Shown here in pieces: positions 44,137 through 54,214 of a stretch of DNA of 64,000 nucleotides; positions within the stretch are counted from its first letter, which is position 1, and each line of letters opens with the position of its first letter. This DNA is from Chionoecetes opilio (taxonomy: Eukaryota; Arthropoda; Malacostraca; Decapoda; Majidae). The notes below the pieces were generated by a model that saw nothing but the letters and a program-made list of their open reading frames with translations, was not told where the DNA came from and searched no databases. The stretch is from NCBI GenBank assembly GCA_016584305.1, contig JACEEZ010002764.1, positions 47,070 to 111,069 on the forward strand, in the 5' to 3' direction. Made by a program: the position numbers and the translations under genes.

Positions 44137-44720
44137 CAACTTAGATTTAAATGTCAATACACCCGGGAATTACCTTAGACACCCTGGGACGGGTTGGTCA
44201 TTATTGGAGTGAACCTAAATTACAATTTTTTTCCTGGTTTGTTCTCTACTAATTTAGAAAACATTTATGAATTTTACTTCAAATCCTATGAGTTTATTAT
44301 TCATTTTGAGAACATGACTGCGTCGCGCTAAGACCAAGCCTTAAAGTAATCGTCCAGAGCCATTTTTTCTTTGCATAATTATGTTGAATGTTCATTCAAA
44401 ATACCTACTCCACAAAAAATCATTTCCACGCCTTATTTCCCTAAAAACATGACTTTAGTAAAAAGCGCGGGAAAAACAACAGCCCCATTCCAGCCGTGGC
44501 GCGAAACTTGCTGGTGACGTCACGGCAGGCAGCCTCCCAGCCCGGTGCTCTTACAAATACACGTAAACTCAGAAAACAATATATTACATGAAGAATTTTG
44601 GGTGTTTCTGATTTTTTTTTTTTGCGATATGGCATATAATTGCATCCTTTATGGATACAGCAAGAAAGCAGTGCCTTTCCAGAGAGCTTAGCACCCATTT
44701 CCGACCTATTTGGCCACGAT
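44137..44720. other. Intervening sequence, no gene seen
   Basis: No domain recognised. A 126-codon minus-strand frame runs into the hairpin at 44721. Confidence 0.5.
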
Positions 44721-44825
44721 ATATGTGTGCAGCGCCGTGGAGTGGCAGGCGAGAGGCGCGCGGTGTGAAGCAGATTGTCTTGCTGCGCGCCTCTCGCCCG
44801 CCACTCCCCGGCGCTGCACACATAT
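44721..44825. repeat. GC-rich inverted repeat, arms about 43 bp
   Basis: atatgtgtgcagcgccg pairs with cggcgctgcacacatat, and the match continues through gagtgg and gcgagaggcgcg with a few mismatches. The loop is about 19 nt around gaagcagattgtct. Confidence 0.88.
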
Positions 44826-45023
44826 AACCTGTATCAAGTTAGATACCAAGTCTAATACCAGATACCAAGGCATGTGAACGAGTCCTGAGTCCTGTGGGAT
44901 CTGCCTAATGCCCTTCCCGCCACCGCTTTTGCACACCTGAAGGAAGATTGTGTGACGCCTACTGAACGAGGCTAATAAGACCACCAAGGCAACAATGACG
45001 TAGATTCGAGAGGTGGGCGGTGC

Positions 45024-45253
45024 GCATATTCCCGTTTTCTGGAACAGTATGTCGCGTTTAATCTTGAACACGTCAGGTTAGGTTACGTTAGGTTACGGTC
45101 AGGTCAGGGTAGGTTACCTGTAATATTTTTGGTAACTTTGTGTGGGAATCACAATGAGGATATTTTCCGAGAAAATCCTTTGGTTAGTTTCGGTGCTACA
45201 ACCAAGCGTCTTCACTCGGAAACCACATACTCGCATAGAGTTGGGGACTATGC
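45024..45253 (-). mobile_element. Family G MITE, copy 2, with 9-bp duplication
   Basis: Inverse orientation relative to 22043 and 58512. It begins gcatattcccgttttctgg and ends ttggggactatgc. Flanking gggcggtgc occurs exactly on both sides (45015-45023 and 45254-45262). The interior carries ggttaggttacgttaggtta, the inverse of the CCTAA-type cluster in the other copies. Confidence 0.82.
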
Positions 45254-45262
45254 GGGCGGTGC

Positions 45263-45931
45263 ACGTATTGATCCATGCAAGGTATTGGTGATGCATGCAG
45301 ATTATTTTTGGCAGAGGCCACCTTGATGTCACTCACACTAGACTGGAGTCAAACTTTTTAAGGCTAATATTTCAAGATCTATCATAACACGATTACCAAG
45401 CCATAATACCCAAGGGTTGGTGTATCGAATAGCAAGGTAAGATGAAATATAACTCAAAGACATTTACTTCAAAATAGTTTTAAAAAGTGTTCGCAGTAAC
45501 TAAAAGGCCTTTGACACATTTCTCTTGATCATTGTAACACTCCCGTGCCAGACAGTTTCCACCAGACTGGTGTCCTTTGCTGTGCTAATGCTATCTTGTT
45601 GGATACAAGTCACTTCAGAAGCAGCTTGTTGGGGGCGGCCTCGTTACTCCTCAACTCCCATTACTCACTGATCCGATCTCACGGCATCCGCTTCAAGACT
45701 TTTGGAGGGACCTTCGCAGCATTGATTAAGGCATTCAAGTTGAAAAAGTGGAGCAGCTCACGAGGCAGAGGCGCGGGAAGAGAAACGTGTAATTACTGCA
45801 AGCAATAACCTTGATTAACAGACATCACTCAGGGCGGGGACGGGGGCGGGCCGGGGGTCGCGTCTCCCAAGAAAATAGTGGACGTGGCGGGACAGAGAAA
45901 GATGAGAGACGCTTCCTTGACCCTCCTTGAT

Positions 45932-45932
<1 letters not shown>
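45263..45932. other. Intervening sequence, one unexplained 87-codon frame
   Basis: A plus-strand frame at 45545-45808 (MPDSFHQTGVLCCANAILL at its start, FKTFGGTFAALIKAFKLKKW later) has normal amino-acid composition but no domain I recognise, no clear promoter and no polyA signal. I would not call it a gene without expression evidence. Confidence 0.3.

Positions 45933-45999
<67 letters not shown>
45933..45999. repeat. (TG)n microsatellite
   Basis: About 33 uninterrupted TG units. Confidence 0.97.
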
Positions 46000-46000
<1 letters not shown>

Positions 46001-47075
46001 TGGATGGAAGTTTGCTTTAAAATTTATATCTTTTCCACCAACTCATTCAAAAGCAAGAGAAATGTGAACAAAATATGAGAAAAAATGATACTTGTTGAAA
46101 TTTAAGTTCATTATGCTGCTAAAATATTCTGCTCATAACGAACAAACGAACACATCAGACGACAAATTAGCTAATTACCTCTTTGTACCAAACATTACAG
46201 ACGCCCATAACGTGACAACGAGATAGGCCCGGTTCACACTTCACGTTTTTGCTGTACGTAATCTACGTGCGTCTTGTTATCGTGACGTCACCGTGACGTC
46301 ACGATGACGTTACCTCGTCTCCCTCCCGCTCGCTCTATCAGAAAACATTGCAGTATAAAACCGCCTTGCTTTCCTTACTTCCTCCCTTTTGTACCCCATG
46401 ACACACCTATTACTCCCTTCACTATATCCCCCTTCATTCCCTGTCCTACCTATATAGCGCTACAATCCCTGACAACAATGCTTTTGCAACGGTTAAGTGG
46501 AAATTATCCATCAACCACCCTCTCATAATTGGTAGAGTGGTGGTTTTGTTTCCCCCCCCCCCTTGTGAGTGAGGTATTTTCCGCTCGTCATAGGGGAGTG
46601 CGTATAGGGATGTATATTAGGGTGGAGCGTTTTTGGGGGGTATTTCCATTTTTTTGTTAGAACGTTTGCGACTAGTGCGGCAAAGTTGCGAAATCACACC
46701 AGTATAACACTGTTAAAATATTAGAACATACAAATAATTTCTTAAGGCGGCCCAACGCGATCGAAGTTTGATTTTTTCAAAATTTTCAAAATTTATACGT
46801 TTTTGCACTTTTTTGGCAAATAACCAACCTTCTTTATTATTTATAAATTGCAACTAGTGTATGAAATATGTGCAACGTATTCACGTAAACGTGGGTAAAA
46901 TTTGAAGCAGAAATTCAAATATCTTCAGGTGGCCCAACTCAATTATGTGTAGAAAAATATGTTAAAACTCGATATTTTCATTTATTTCATCAAGCAGGAC
47001 CAGTATGAGTGATACAACTGACACATATATCCAGTATGAAATAGGCCAGAACTCACAACGGAGAGGTGGCTGTCA

Positions 47076-47230
47076 CCAATCAGCGCAGCGCTTTTCTCAC
47101 CAATTAGCGCCGCGCTTATTCTATTTTCTCACCAATCAGTGCCGCGCTTATTCTAACCAATCAGCGGCAGTTACCGCGACACCAACCACCAATAGCTACG
47201 TACTGCGCTGCCGTGCGCTGGGTTTATAAG
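47076..47230 (+). promoter_or_regulatory. CCAAT-box cluster and TATA-like box upstream of the TAGGG-element gene
   Basis: CCAAT occurs at 47076, 47100, 47132, 47157 and 47189, always in the same orientation, mostly as ccaatcag. Spacings are 24, 32, 25 and 32 bp. A tataag sequence follows at 47225, about 145 bp before the ATG at 47373. CCAAT boxes are bound by NF-Y in animals. The arrangement looks like an internal promoter carried by the transposon, but this is inferred from sequence only. Confidence 0.55.
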
Positions 47231-47372
47231 CAAGAGCTCACGGCCGAGAGATTACTTTGCCCGCAGCCAGCGCAGTGTCAACATCTCCACTCTCCAGATC
47301 GACTCACTGCAACTCGGTTCTTGACTTCCACTGTTACGACGTACGTGAAGGCTGTGTTGCGCTCACGCTATC

Positions 47373-49641
47373 ATGGCAGGCTTGGCGTCGGCAGCATCTG
47401 CTGCGGTACGCACTAAACTAGAACTTTCGTCTCCGATCTTTGGCAGTGCTTGTGATTTCACAGGAGATCAACTCCCAAGTTACAGGGATGTCATGAAATG
47501 TTTTCTTCTGCAAAGGTACGACTGCAAGATACAGGGTTCAAATAAAGATACTGCAGTGAGAACAATTTCTACTATTGTCGAGGAAAAATTGAGGGAAATA
47601 TACGCCAGAGCATCAATCCCAACACTATCCAAGCCACGCATCGTGACCATGATTGAGGCTTATCAATCTAAGTATAAAAATTTATTGAAATGTTACAAAG
47701 ACCGTAAAGATGTGCAAAGTTACAAGAAGAAAATTGAAGCATTTGCGGAGAATTCGCAGAAACTTTTCGACATAGCAGCTTGTAAATGCGCGTTTCGTCC
47801 ACTGTGTCACTGTCCTCGCGATTCGAAAGTACCTGTATTAGAGGAAGCATTTCTTACTGATCAGAGGACACAGCGGAAGATGTATATCGGAAGACTAGAT
47901 AAAAAAACAAGCAATGTTCTTGCGAAACGTAGTGCAAGAAACGTCAGAGATGAAAAGGATTCAGGATCAGGAGCCACCACATCGGTAAATGATCAGCAAT
48001 TTCATGAATCACCGAGTAAATCCTCCATGAATATATCATCTGATGAGGATTATGTTCCTCCAAAAAAAATTCAGATATTGATGCGAAAACAATCATCAGA
48101 AGATAAAGAGGCAAATAAAGAAACACAAAACAAAATTACTCTGTCTTCTTTTGCTGAAGCCTGTGATAGAACCGGTGTGTCAGATCGTGCTGCAGCTCTT
48201 TTATCGAGCTCCTTAATGGAAGACGTTGGTCTAATCACAGAGGAAGACTCATCGAAAGTTATTGACCGCAGCAAAGTAAGAAGAAACAGACAGCGCCACA
48301 GAAACGTTCTATCAACTGAACACAGGGAAAAGCACAGAGATGTTGGCAGTATTTACTTTGATGGTAGGAAGGATGTGACAATGATCACAGAAAAGATTGG
48401 AGACAGACATCACAGAAAAACAGTCACAGAAGAACATATCTCGGTACTTTCAGAACCAAATTCAACATATCTTGGTCATTTTACTCCTGGAAGTGGTTCT
48501 GCTCGTAGCATTAAAAATTGCCCGTTCAATTATGCAGAAAGAAATGCCTTATCTTTTGATAATCTAGTAGCTCTCGGCTGTGATGGAACAGCTGTAAATA
48601 CTGGCTGTTAAGGAGGTGCTATCAGGATCATTGAAGAACGTCTCGGTAAACCGCTACATTGGTTTGTTTGCATGTTGCACGGTAACGAACTTCCTCTCCG
48701 CCATCTCATTGAAAAACTCAATGAGAAAACAAGTGGACCTCGAGGCTTTACTGGCGCAATTGGAAAGCAGCTGGCAGACTGCGAGAAACTCCCAATAAAG
48801 GAATTTGCTCACGTGCAATCGGACCTCAGTCTTCTTTCTTCTGATTGGTTGAGCACAGACCAGAAATACCTCTATGAACTTCATCAGTCAATTTCAACTG
48901 GTGTAGTCTCTGAAGAACTGGCAGCTCGTCAACCAGGAAAGATGAATCATGCCAGGTGGCTCACGACAGCAAACCGAATACTTCGCCTGTATGTAGGAAC
49001 GGACGATCCTACGGATGTGTTGAACACACTGGTCACTTTCATCATGAAAGTTTATGCACCAATGTGGTTCCGCATTAAATCACAACCACACGTACGAGAT
49101 GGTGCCAAACATGTCCACAGGACGTTTAAACTCCTCCAAGGATTAGATGACAGTATCGTCAGCGTGGTTCAGCCAGTCATACAGCGAAATGCATTCTTTG
49201 CTGCTCCGGAAAATATCCTGCTCAGCATGATTCAGGATGAACGAATAGATGTTCGAGAACTGGGATGGCGTCGAATTAAGAGCCCGCACTTACAAAGAAG
49301 ACCGTCCGCGTCCACGCCAGCTCACGATTCCAGCTTTACTATTCGATAGCGAGGATTACATCAATATGATTGATTGGCAATCTTGTGACTTACAGGAGCC
49401 TCCCCTGACGATGACTCTCTCGGACGAAGAGATCAACCAAAACATATCCGCAAAAACGTCCTTCGTTCACGAACCTTTCCCGTGTCACACACAAGCAGTA
49501 GAGCGAGTTATAAAGCTCGTAACATACGCTTCAGCTGCAGTGTGTGGACACAATTCAAGAGATGGATTCATCCGTGCGCGGCTCGCATCTAGAGCAAGAA
49601 TACCGTCGTTTGAGTCAAAAAGGCAGTACAAAACGAAGTGA
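47373..49641 (+). pseudogene. Transposase-like protein of the TAGGG family, about 756 codons
   Basis: ATG at 47373 starts MAGLASAASAAVRTKLELSS. The N-terminal half has LPSYRDVMKCFLLQR, a Cys/His cluster ACKCAFRPLCHCPRD followed by FLTDQRTQRKMYIGRLD, and a Ser/Lys-rich linker. The C-terminal half has LVALGCDGTAVNTG, a single TAA at 48609-48611, HWFVCMLHGNELPLRHLIEK, SGPRGFTGAIGKQL, LSTDQKYLYELHQS, MNHARWLTTANRILRLYVG and VIQRNAFFAAPENILLSMIQ. A frameshift lies near 49275; beyond it come FDSEDYINMIDWQSCDL, PCHTQAVERVIKLVTYASAA and SRDGFIRARLASR. The D-G, C-x-L-H and QAVER motifs may be catalytic. Function as transposase is inferred from its position between inverted ends. Confidence 0.75.
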
Positions 49642-50433
49642 AGCTAGCACTATTAGTAAGTACCGTGGTACGGGCAATGTCGTCCATACATATAGACTTA
49701 TTAAATATTCAGTCATGATGGATATCAATCTATGCCCTTGATTTGGTGGTTGGAGGGTAGGGCGTGGGTGGAACTCGGAAGTACAGCCACCTCCCCGTGG
49801 TGAGTTCTGGGTTATTTGAACCTTACTTCTGTAAGGAAAAATAAGCGAAGAGCTGTACTATGTGACATGTATTGTATAGTGTATACTTTGATCGATGTTT
49901 GACGACTCATACTGGATAATGTGGGTATATGTGCCCAGCGTGATGAAATAAATGAAAATATAGAGTTTTAACATATTTTTCTACACATAATTGAGTTGGG
50001 CCACCTGAAGATATTTGAATTTCTGCTTCAAATTTTACCCACGTTTACGTGAATACGTTGCACATATTTCATACACTAGTTGCAATTTATAAATAATAAA
50101 GAAGGTTGGTTATTTGCCAAAAAAGTGTAAAAACGTATAAATTTTGAAAATTTTGAAAAAATCTAACTTCGATCGCGTTGGGCCGCCTTAAGAAATTATT
50201 TGTATGTTCTAATATTTTAACATCGTTATACTGGTGTGATTTCGCAACTTTCCCGCACTAGTCAATCAAAAAAAAAAAAAAAAAAAGGAAATCGCTCCAC
50301 CCTATTGTATATATATATATATATATATATAATTTAAATGGTAATGGGTATAATTAAGGTAATTTAAGTAACTGATAAGTACTGGGGATAATTGAAATGA
50401 ACATTCCCAGTAATATTAAGCATTTGCACCTTA

Positions 50434-51320
50434 TAATTGGAGAGAACTGAAACTCGAGAAATGCCAGTGGTCGCTGGCAGTTTTAACTCAAAGGTTGGTC
50501 TACTGTGTTTTCCCTCCGCGACTAATATTTTTCATAAATCAATTTCGCGATAAATATTGATGCACCGCATCTGAATACTAAAAAAGAACGTTCTTCTGTT
50601 GTTCTAGTAAGTGTATGCATGACATGCATTACGATTGAACGTTCTAAGATAGCAATTTAATGCAAATTACTCGCCTCGAGTAGCAAAGCTTAATATATTT
50701 TTTACATGTATATTGTGGCATGTAAAATTTGGGCGATGTTCACACTGTTTTCTAAGACAGTACTGCTGCGTCTGGCAAACGCTTGTCAAAATACAATAAG
50801 CAATGCCTTGGAAAAACGAAGAATAAAGAATGCCGAAATCGGCTTGTTGCTGCGACAATGTAGGTTATAATTGTGGAGGCGACACGCCGCGGCGGGGAGT
50901 GGTGGCGGGGAGATTGTGGCGGGGAGATTGAATCAAAACATTGCTACTTCACGCGTCGACTCATTGCACTTCCAGGCTTTCTATCTGATTGATACACAAT
51001 AATAACAGGAACATATGACTGCCTAGGTATAGATAACTTCTAAACATACGTTATTGACTGTATAATATCATAGAGTAACATTTACCTCGCCTCCTCAACT
51101 ATAACCTACTTGGTTATTTGGTTAAATACATGTTTTACAGAATCAGGCTTCTATACAATATACATATAGAAGAAAATCGTTCTTAAAATTATACTTTTGT
51201 GTTTTAAGTGCAGTGGAATAAGCCCATATTTTTCTTTCAAGTTGACCAACTTTTCACCAAATTGTGAGTTAAAACTGCCAGCGACCACTGGCATTTCGGA
51301 GTTGCAGTTCTCTCTAATTA
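50434..51320. mobile_element. About 890-bp MITE (family M890, copy 2)
   Basis: Left taattggagagaactg and right cagttctctctaatta are inverse, followed inward by aactcgagaaatgccagtgg. Most of the length aligns with 11199-12087 at high identity; this copy keeps the outer inverted repeat better. It lies 130 bp from the TAGGG element, inside the 6.15-kb element. Confidence 0.82.
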
Positions 51321-52317
51321 GCACCTTGGTTAGAAGCGCGGTCATTGGCTGCTGCCCATTAGATTCTCGCCACTGAAATGTATACACGTGGCTATATTGG
51401 TAGCGGTGGCTCACCGCCCACTCTCGGAGAATCAGTACACTCTAGACCCTTCGAGGAGTAACATCTATTGATTTAATATACGTGCTTGTCTATAAGTACA
51501 AGTACAGTACACTACCAGCTCCCATCGAGTTAATATCTCTTCTCTGATTATAAAGAGATTTGTACATACGTTAATTGTACATATAAGTGATAAACCAATA
51601 GGACTTGTCTTAGCGACATTAAAAATATCAGTGCCGCGTCTATTAAGCCTGAATAGCTTTTTTGACGCCAACCACAATAACGCCTCCACCTTCGTCATTC
51701 ACGGGCGGCCCTGATCACGCGCTACCACTTCGGATCACAAGGACAGGCAGTGTTGATAAAAGCCTACAACCATTTCAACCCACTATCCACCGATAAGTAT
51801 CCTAGTTAGTTGATTGGCTGGGGTATTGTGTCGGGATAAATAAACATGGGTTTGATTGATTAGGTAAGAACTCACATTAAATATGTGCTTGTAGCATAAA
51901 TTTCTACAGGTTACAAGTGGATTCTGTATAGCGGGGTTATCCCACAGGTGTTGCCATATCGCAGTCGTGGCGCTATTTTTCAAGTCACTAATAATTACTA
52001 CCTATTTCACGGCCTGTAGACGTTGTATGACAACAACGTTACTTTGTTGGTGGCGTAGCGTGATGCTGTAGGAAGGATGGTATATAGTAGCTACTAGAGG
52101 GGCACGTGAGAGGATTAGAACTAGAGAACACGAGAAATAACGCAGGAAAATACACAGAGGTAGTGGTGGTGGTCGAGCTTACCTTCAAGCAGCGGTGCCA
52201 TAAATTGTGGCACCAATGCTCACGCATTCTGGAGAAATGCCGCCAAAAGATTTGGTAGCTCCGAAACTTGGAGCCTGGAGACGCACGTCATTCAAGGTCA
52301 CACAAGCAGGAAGTGAC
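51321..52317. other. Right interior of the 6.15-kb element, no gene seen
   Basis: AT-rich, with frames up to 77 codons and no domain recognised. Confidence 0.5.
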
Positions 52318-52381
52318 GTAACGATGACAAGACGCACGTAGATTACGTCCAGCAAAAACGTGTAGTGTGAACCCCGCCATA

Positions 52382-53394
52382 GATATTTTTTTTTACAGAA
52401 ACACTGGACATGAGCGTCGCGTTATCAAGAAAAAGCAACGTTACGTTGTTGTTTAGCAAGACAGTCACACACATCCACATTGTGATCCTCGTAACACATG
52501 CAATAATACTTCATGCTCAGGCGGAAAACTAAACACACTTGACCTATGACACTCAAGCTTACCTCTGTCCATGGGGAACTAACACTCGCAACCTGACTCA
52601 AAACATGCCAAATTGCCTCAATATGGAGTGCTGCTGTAGCTTCAATGTATTATTCCGTTTTTATATCATTATGATTTTATGTTTTTTAATCTTTTATTCA
52701 CATATATACATAAATACACAAATAAAGTGTATTTGTAGGTGTTAAGACGCGATTGCATTTGTGGATATGTGATATGCACGCCTCCTAATACACACATATT
52801 GTTATATGGCAACTGCGCCACGATGTGGCAACAGTGCACTGCCCTCCAGGCATCCATGTAACTCAGTCGCTCCCCTGTCGTCTGGTCGCCAACACCAGCC
52901 CTCCGCTGGTGTGATCAGACCTATCTCTTGTTCTTGGAATAAACTACCTACGGAAGATTGCTCGCTTCTCTTCTTGGATAACCTCCCCTCAACCACTCCG
53001 GTTCATCACTGCAACCAACGAGCACCATGGCGCAGTGCAAGAAGAAATGCGATGCTCATTTTTTCCGAATTCTTTATTCGGTAAACCCTTCATGACAGCC
53101 TTGTTGTAACCCTCATGACGGGAATCAAGAATCGCGTATCGACAGGAACTCCTTGACAGCACGTATAATGTAGCTTATTCCTAAAATGACAAGCGTCCCG
53201 TACTTGTCCCATCCCGACACCTAAAATGTTGACACTCGAGATGTGACGACGGGACAACAACTGTTATACAGACAAATAACGCACCACGTCACCTCACTGT
53301 TAACTAACCTGATGAAGAACCCTGCAAAGTTCTCCCTGGAAGAACCCCCCCACCTCTTTTGGGGAGGCGGCGGCAGAGTGATTTTTGTCTTCTT
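52382..53394. other. About 1 kb with no recognised gene
   Basis: A 92-codon frame at 52806-53084 (VIRPISCSWNKLPTED within it) faintly recalls a LINE C-terminus but lacks the LWNSLP core; I do not call it. Confidence 0.45.
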
Positions 53395-53829
53395 TTTTTT
53401 TTACGTTGAGGCCTATAGCGCCAGTAGGCTGTTTATTATATCAGTCTGGAGGGACGTGATGGTTGGCCCTCAGCCCGTTGGTTGGAGCAGGCTGGATTTT
53501 TATAATGACACCTGTGATGTTATAGGTGAAGGTCCGTTTTCTATGATGATCTACCCTCAGTTTTTAAGTACACACTGCTACCTGTTGTCCCACCGCCGCA
53601 CTTGAAGTTGCAGTCGATGGAATGCAGCATGCGGGTTGCTTCGGCCACTTGACGATGGATTTACAGTTGTTCCTTGGTGGGACTTGAACTCGGGATCTTG
53701 TGCTCACCTCTCAGGCTCTTGTCGACCACGTTAAAGATGGCCGAAAGAGTTGTGTCCCTGGCAGGATTCGAACTCGGGACATCGAGCTCACCACTCCAAG
53801 ACGCTAACAACTCGGCCACCGCCTCCCCA
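53395..53829 (-). mobile_element. Family 1 SINE relative, diverged (copy 3)
   Basis: T-run at 53394-53402 and gaggcctatagcgcc correspond to the tail end of copy 1. The head on the minus strand is ggggaggcggtggccgag with box B-like GTTCGAATCC. A second box B-like ttgaactcggg near 53685 suggests a duplicated head. It is longer than copies 1 and 2. Confidence 0.65.
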
Positions 53830-54214
53830 AACTTCGTCTGGAAGTGACAAGCTCGGTGTATCGAGTTTGAATCCCACCAGTTGCCAAAATCATTCGGCAA
53901 TCGTCGAGTGGCCTAAGATGAACATGAACCCATGAACATGTTGCCCATTAACTTTACCTTTGACCGCAAGTGCATCGGATGACATAAAGGGGCGGCATGC
54001 TCCTCTAATCACAGGCGCCACTACACAAATCCTGCCTGCGCCACAGCGGGCTAGAGCCAACCACCATAGCCCTTAAGTCAGGTGTTCTTAAAGTAGTGTC
54101 TCGATACCCCCAGGGTGTATCGAAACCGGTTCTTGGGGGTATCCAAAAAGGCATCCTGGAAAATATTAAATTAATAATTTCGTGCACTGAATGGTGACTA
54201 TGACTAACTGGCAA

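Larger units (their letters stand above)
46618..50304 (+). mobile_element. TAGGG-ended transposon, copy 2 (nearly complete)
   Basis: The ends are TAGGGTGGAGCG and its inverse. The inverted arms are long, about 380 bp on the left (46618-47000) and 355 bp on the right (49950-50304), sharing cttaaggcggcccaacgcga and aagatatttgaatttctgct (inverse). The flanks atgtatat (46610-46617) and ttgtatat (50305-50312) are an 8-bp duplication with one mismatch. The single gene fills most of the interior. The superfamily is not one I can name with confidence; an 8-bp duplication would suit hAT or P. Confidence 0.88.
46226..52378. mobile_element. 6.15-kb element with Harbinger-like ends and ATA duplication
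   Basis: The left end ggcccggttcacacttcacg and the inverse of the right end (ggcggggttcacactacacg) match for about 65 bp, through tttttgctg.acgtaatctacg and tgcgtcttgt. ATA lies on both sides (46223-46225 and 52379-52381). Apart from two nested elements (46618-50304 and 50434-51320) the interior has no recognisable transposase, so the element is non-autonomous or has lost its gene. The 3-bp duplication and end style resemble PIF/Harbinger. Confidence 0.78.

Noticed and set aside
45545..45808. 87-codon frame as a small gene
   Set aside because: No domain, promoter or homology I can recognise; recorded as unexplained rather than called.
52806..53084. LINE C-terminus
   Set aside because: Only a weak resemblance (ISCSWNKLPTED); it lacks the LWNSLP core seen at 24170.
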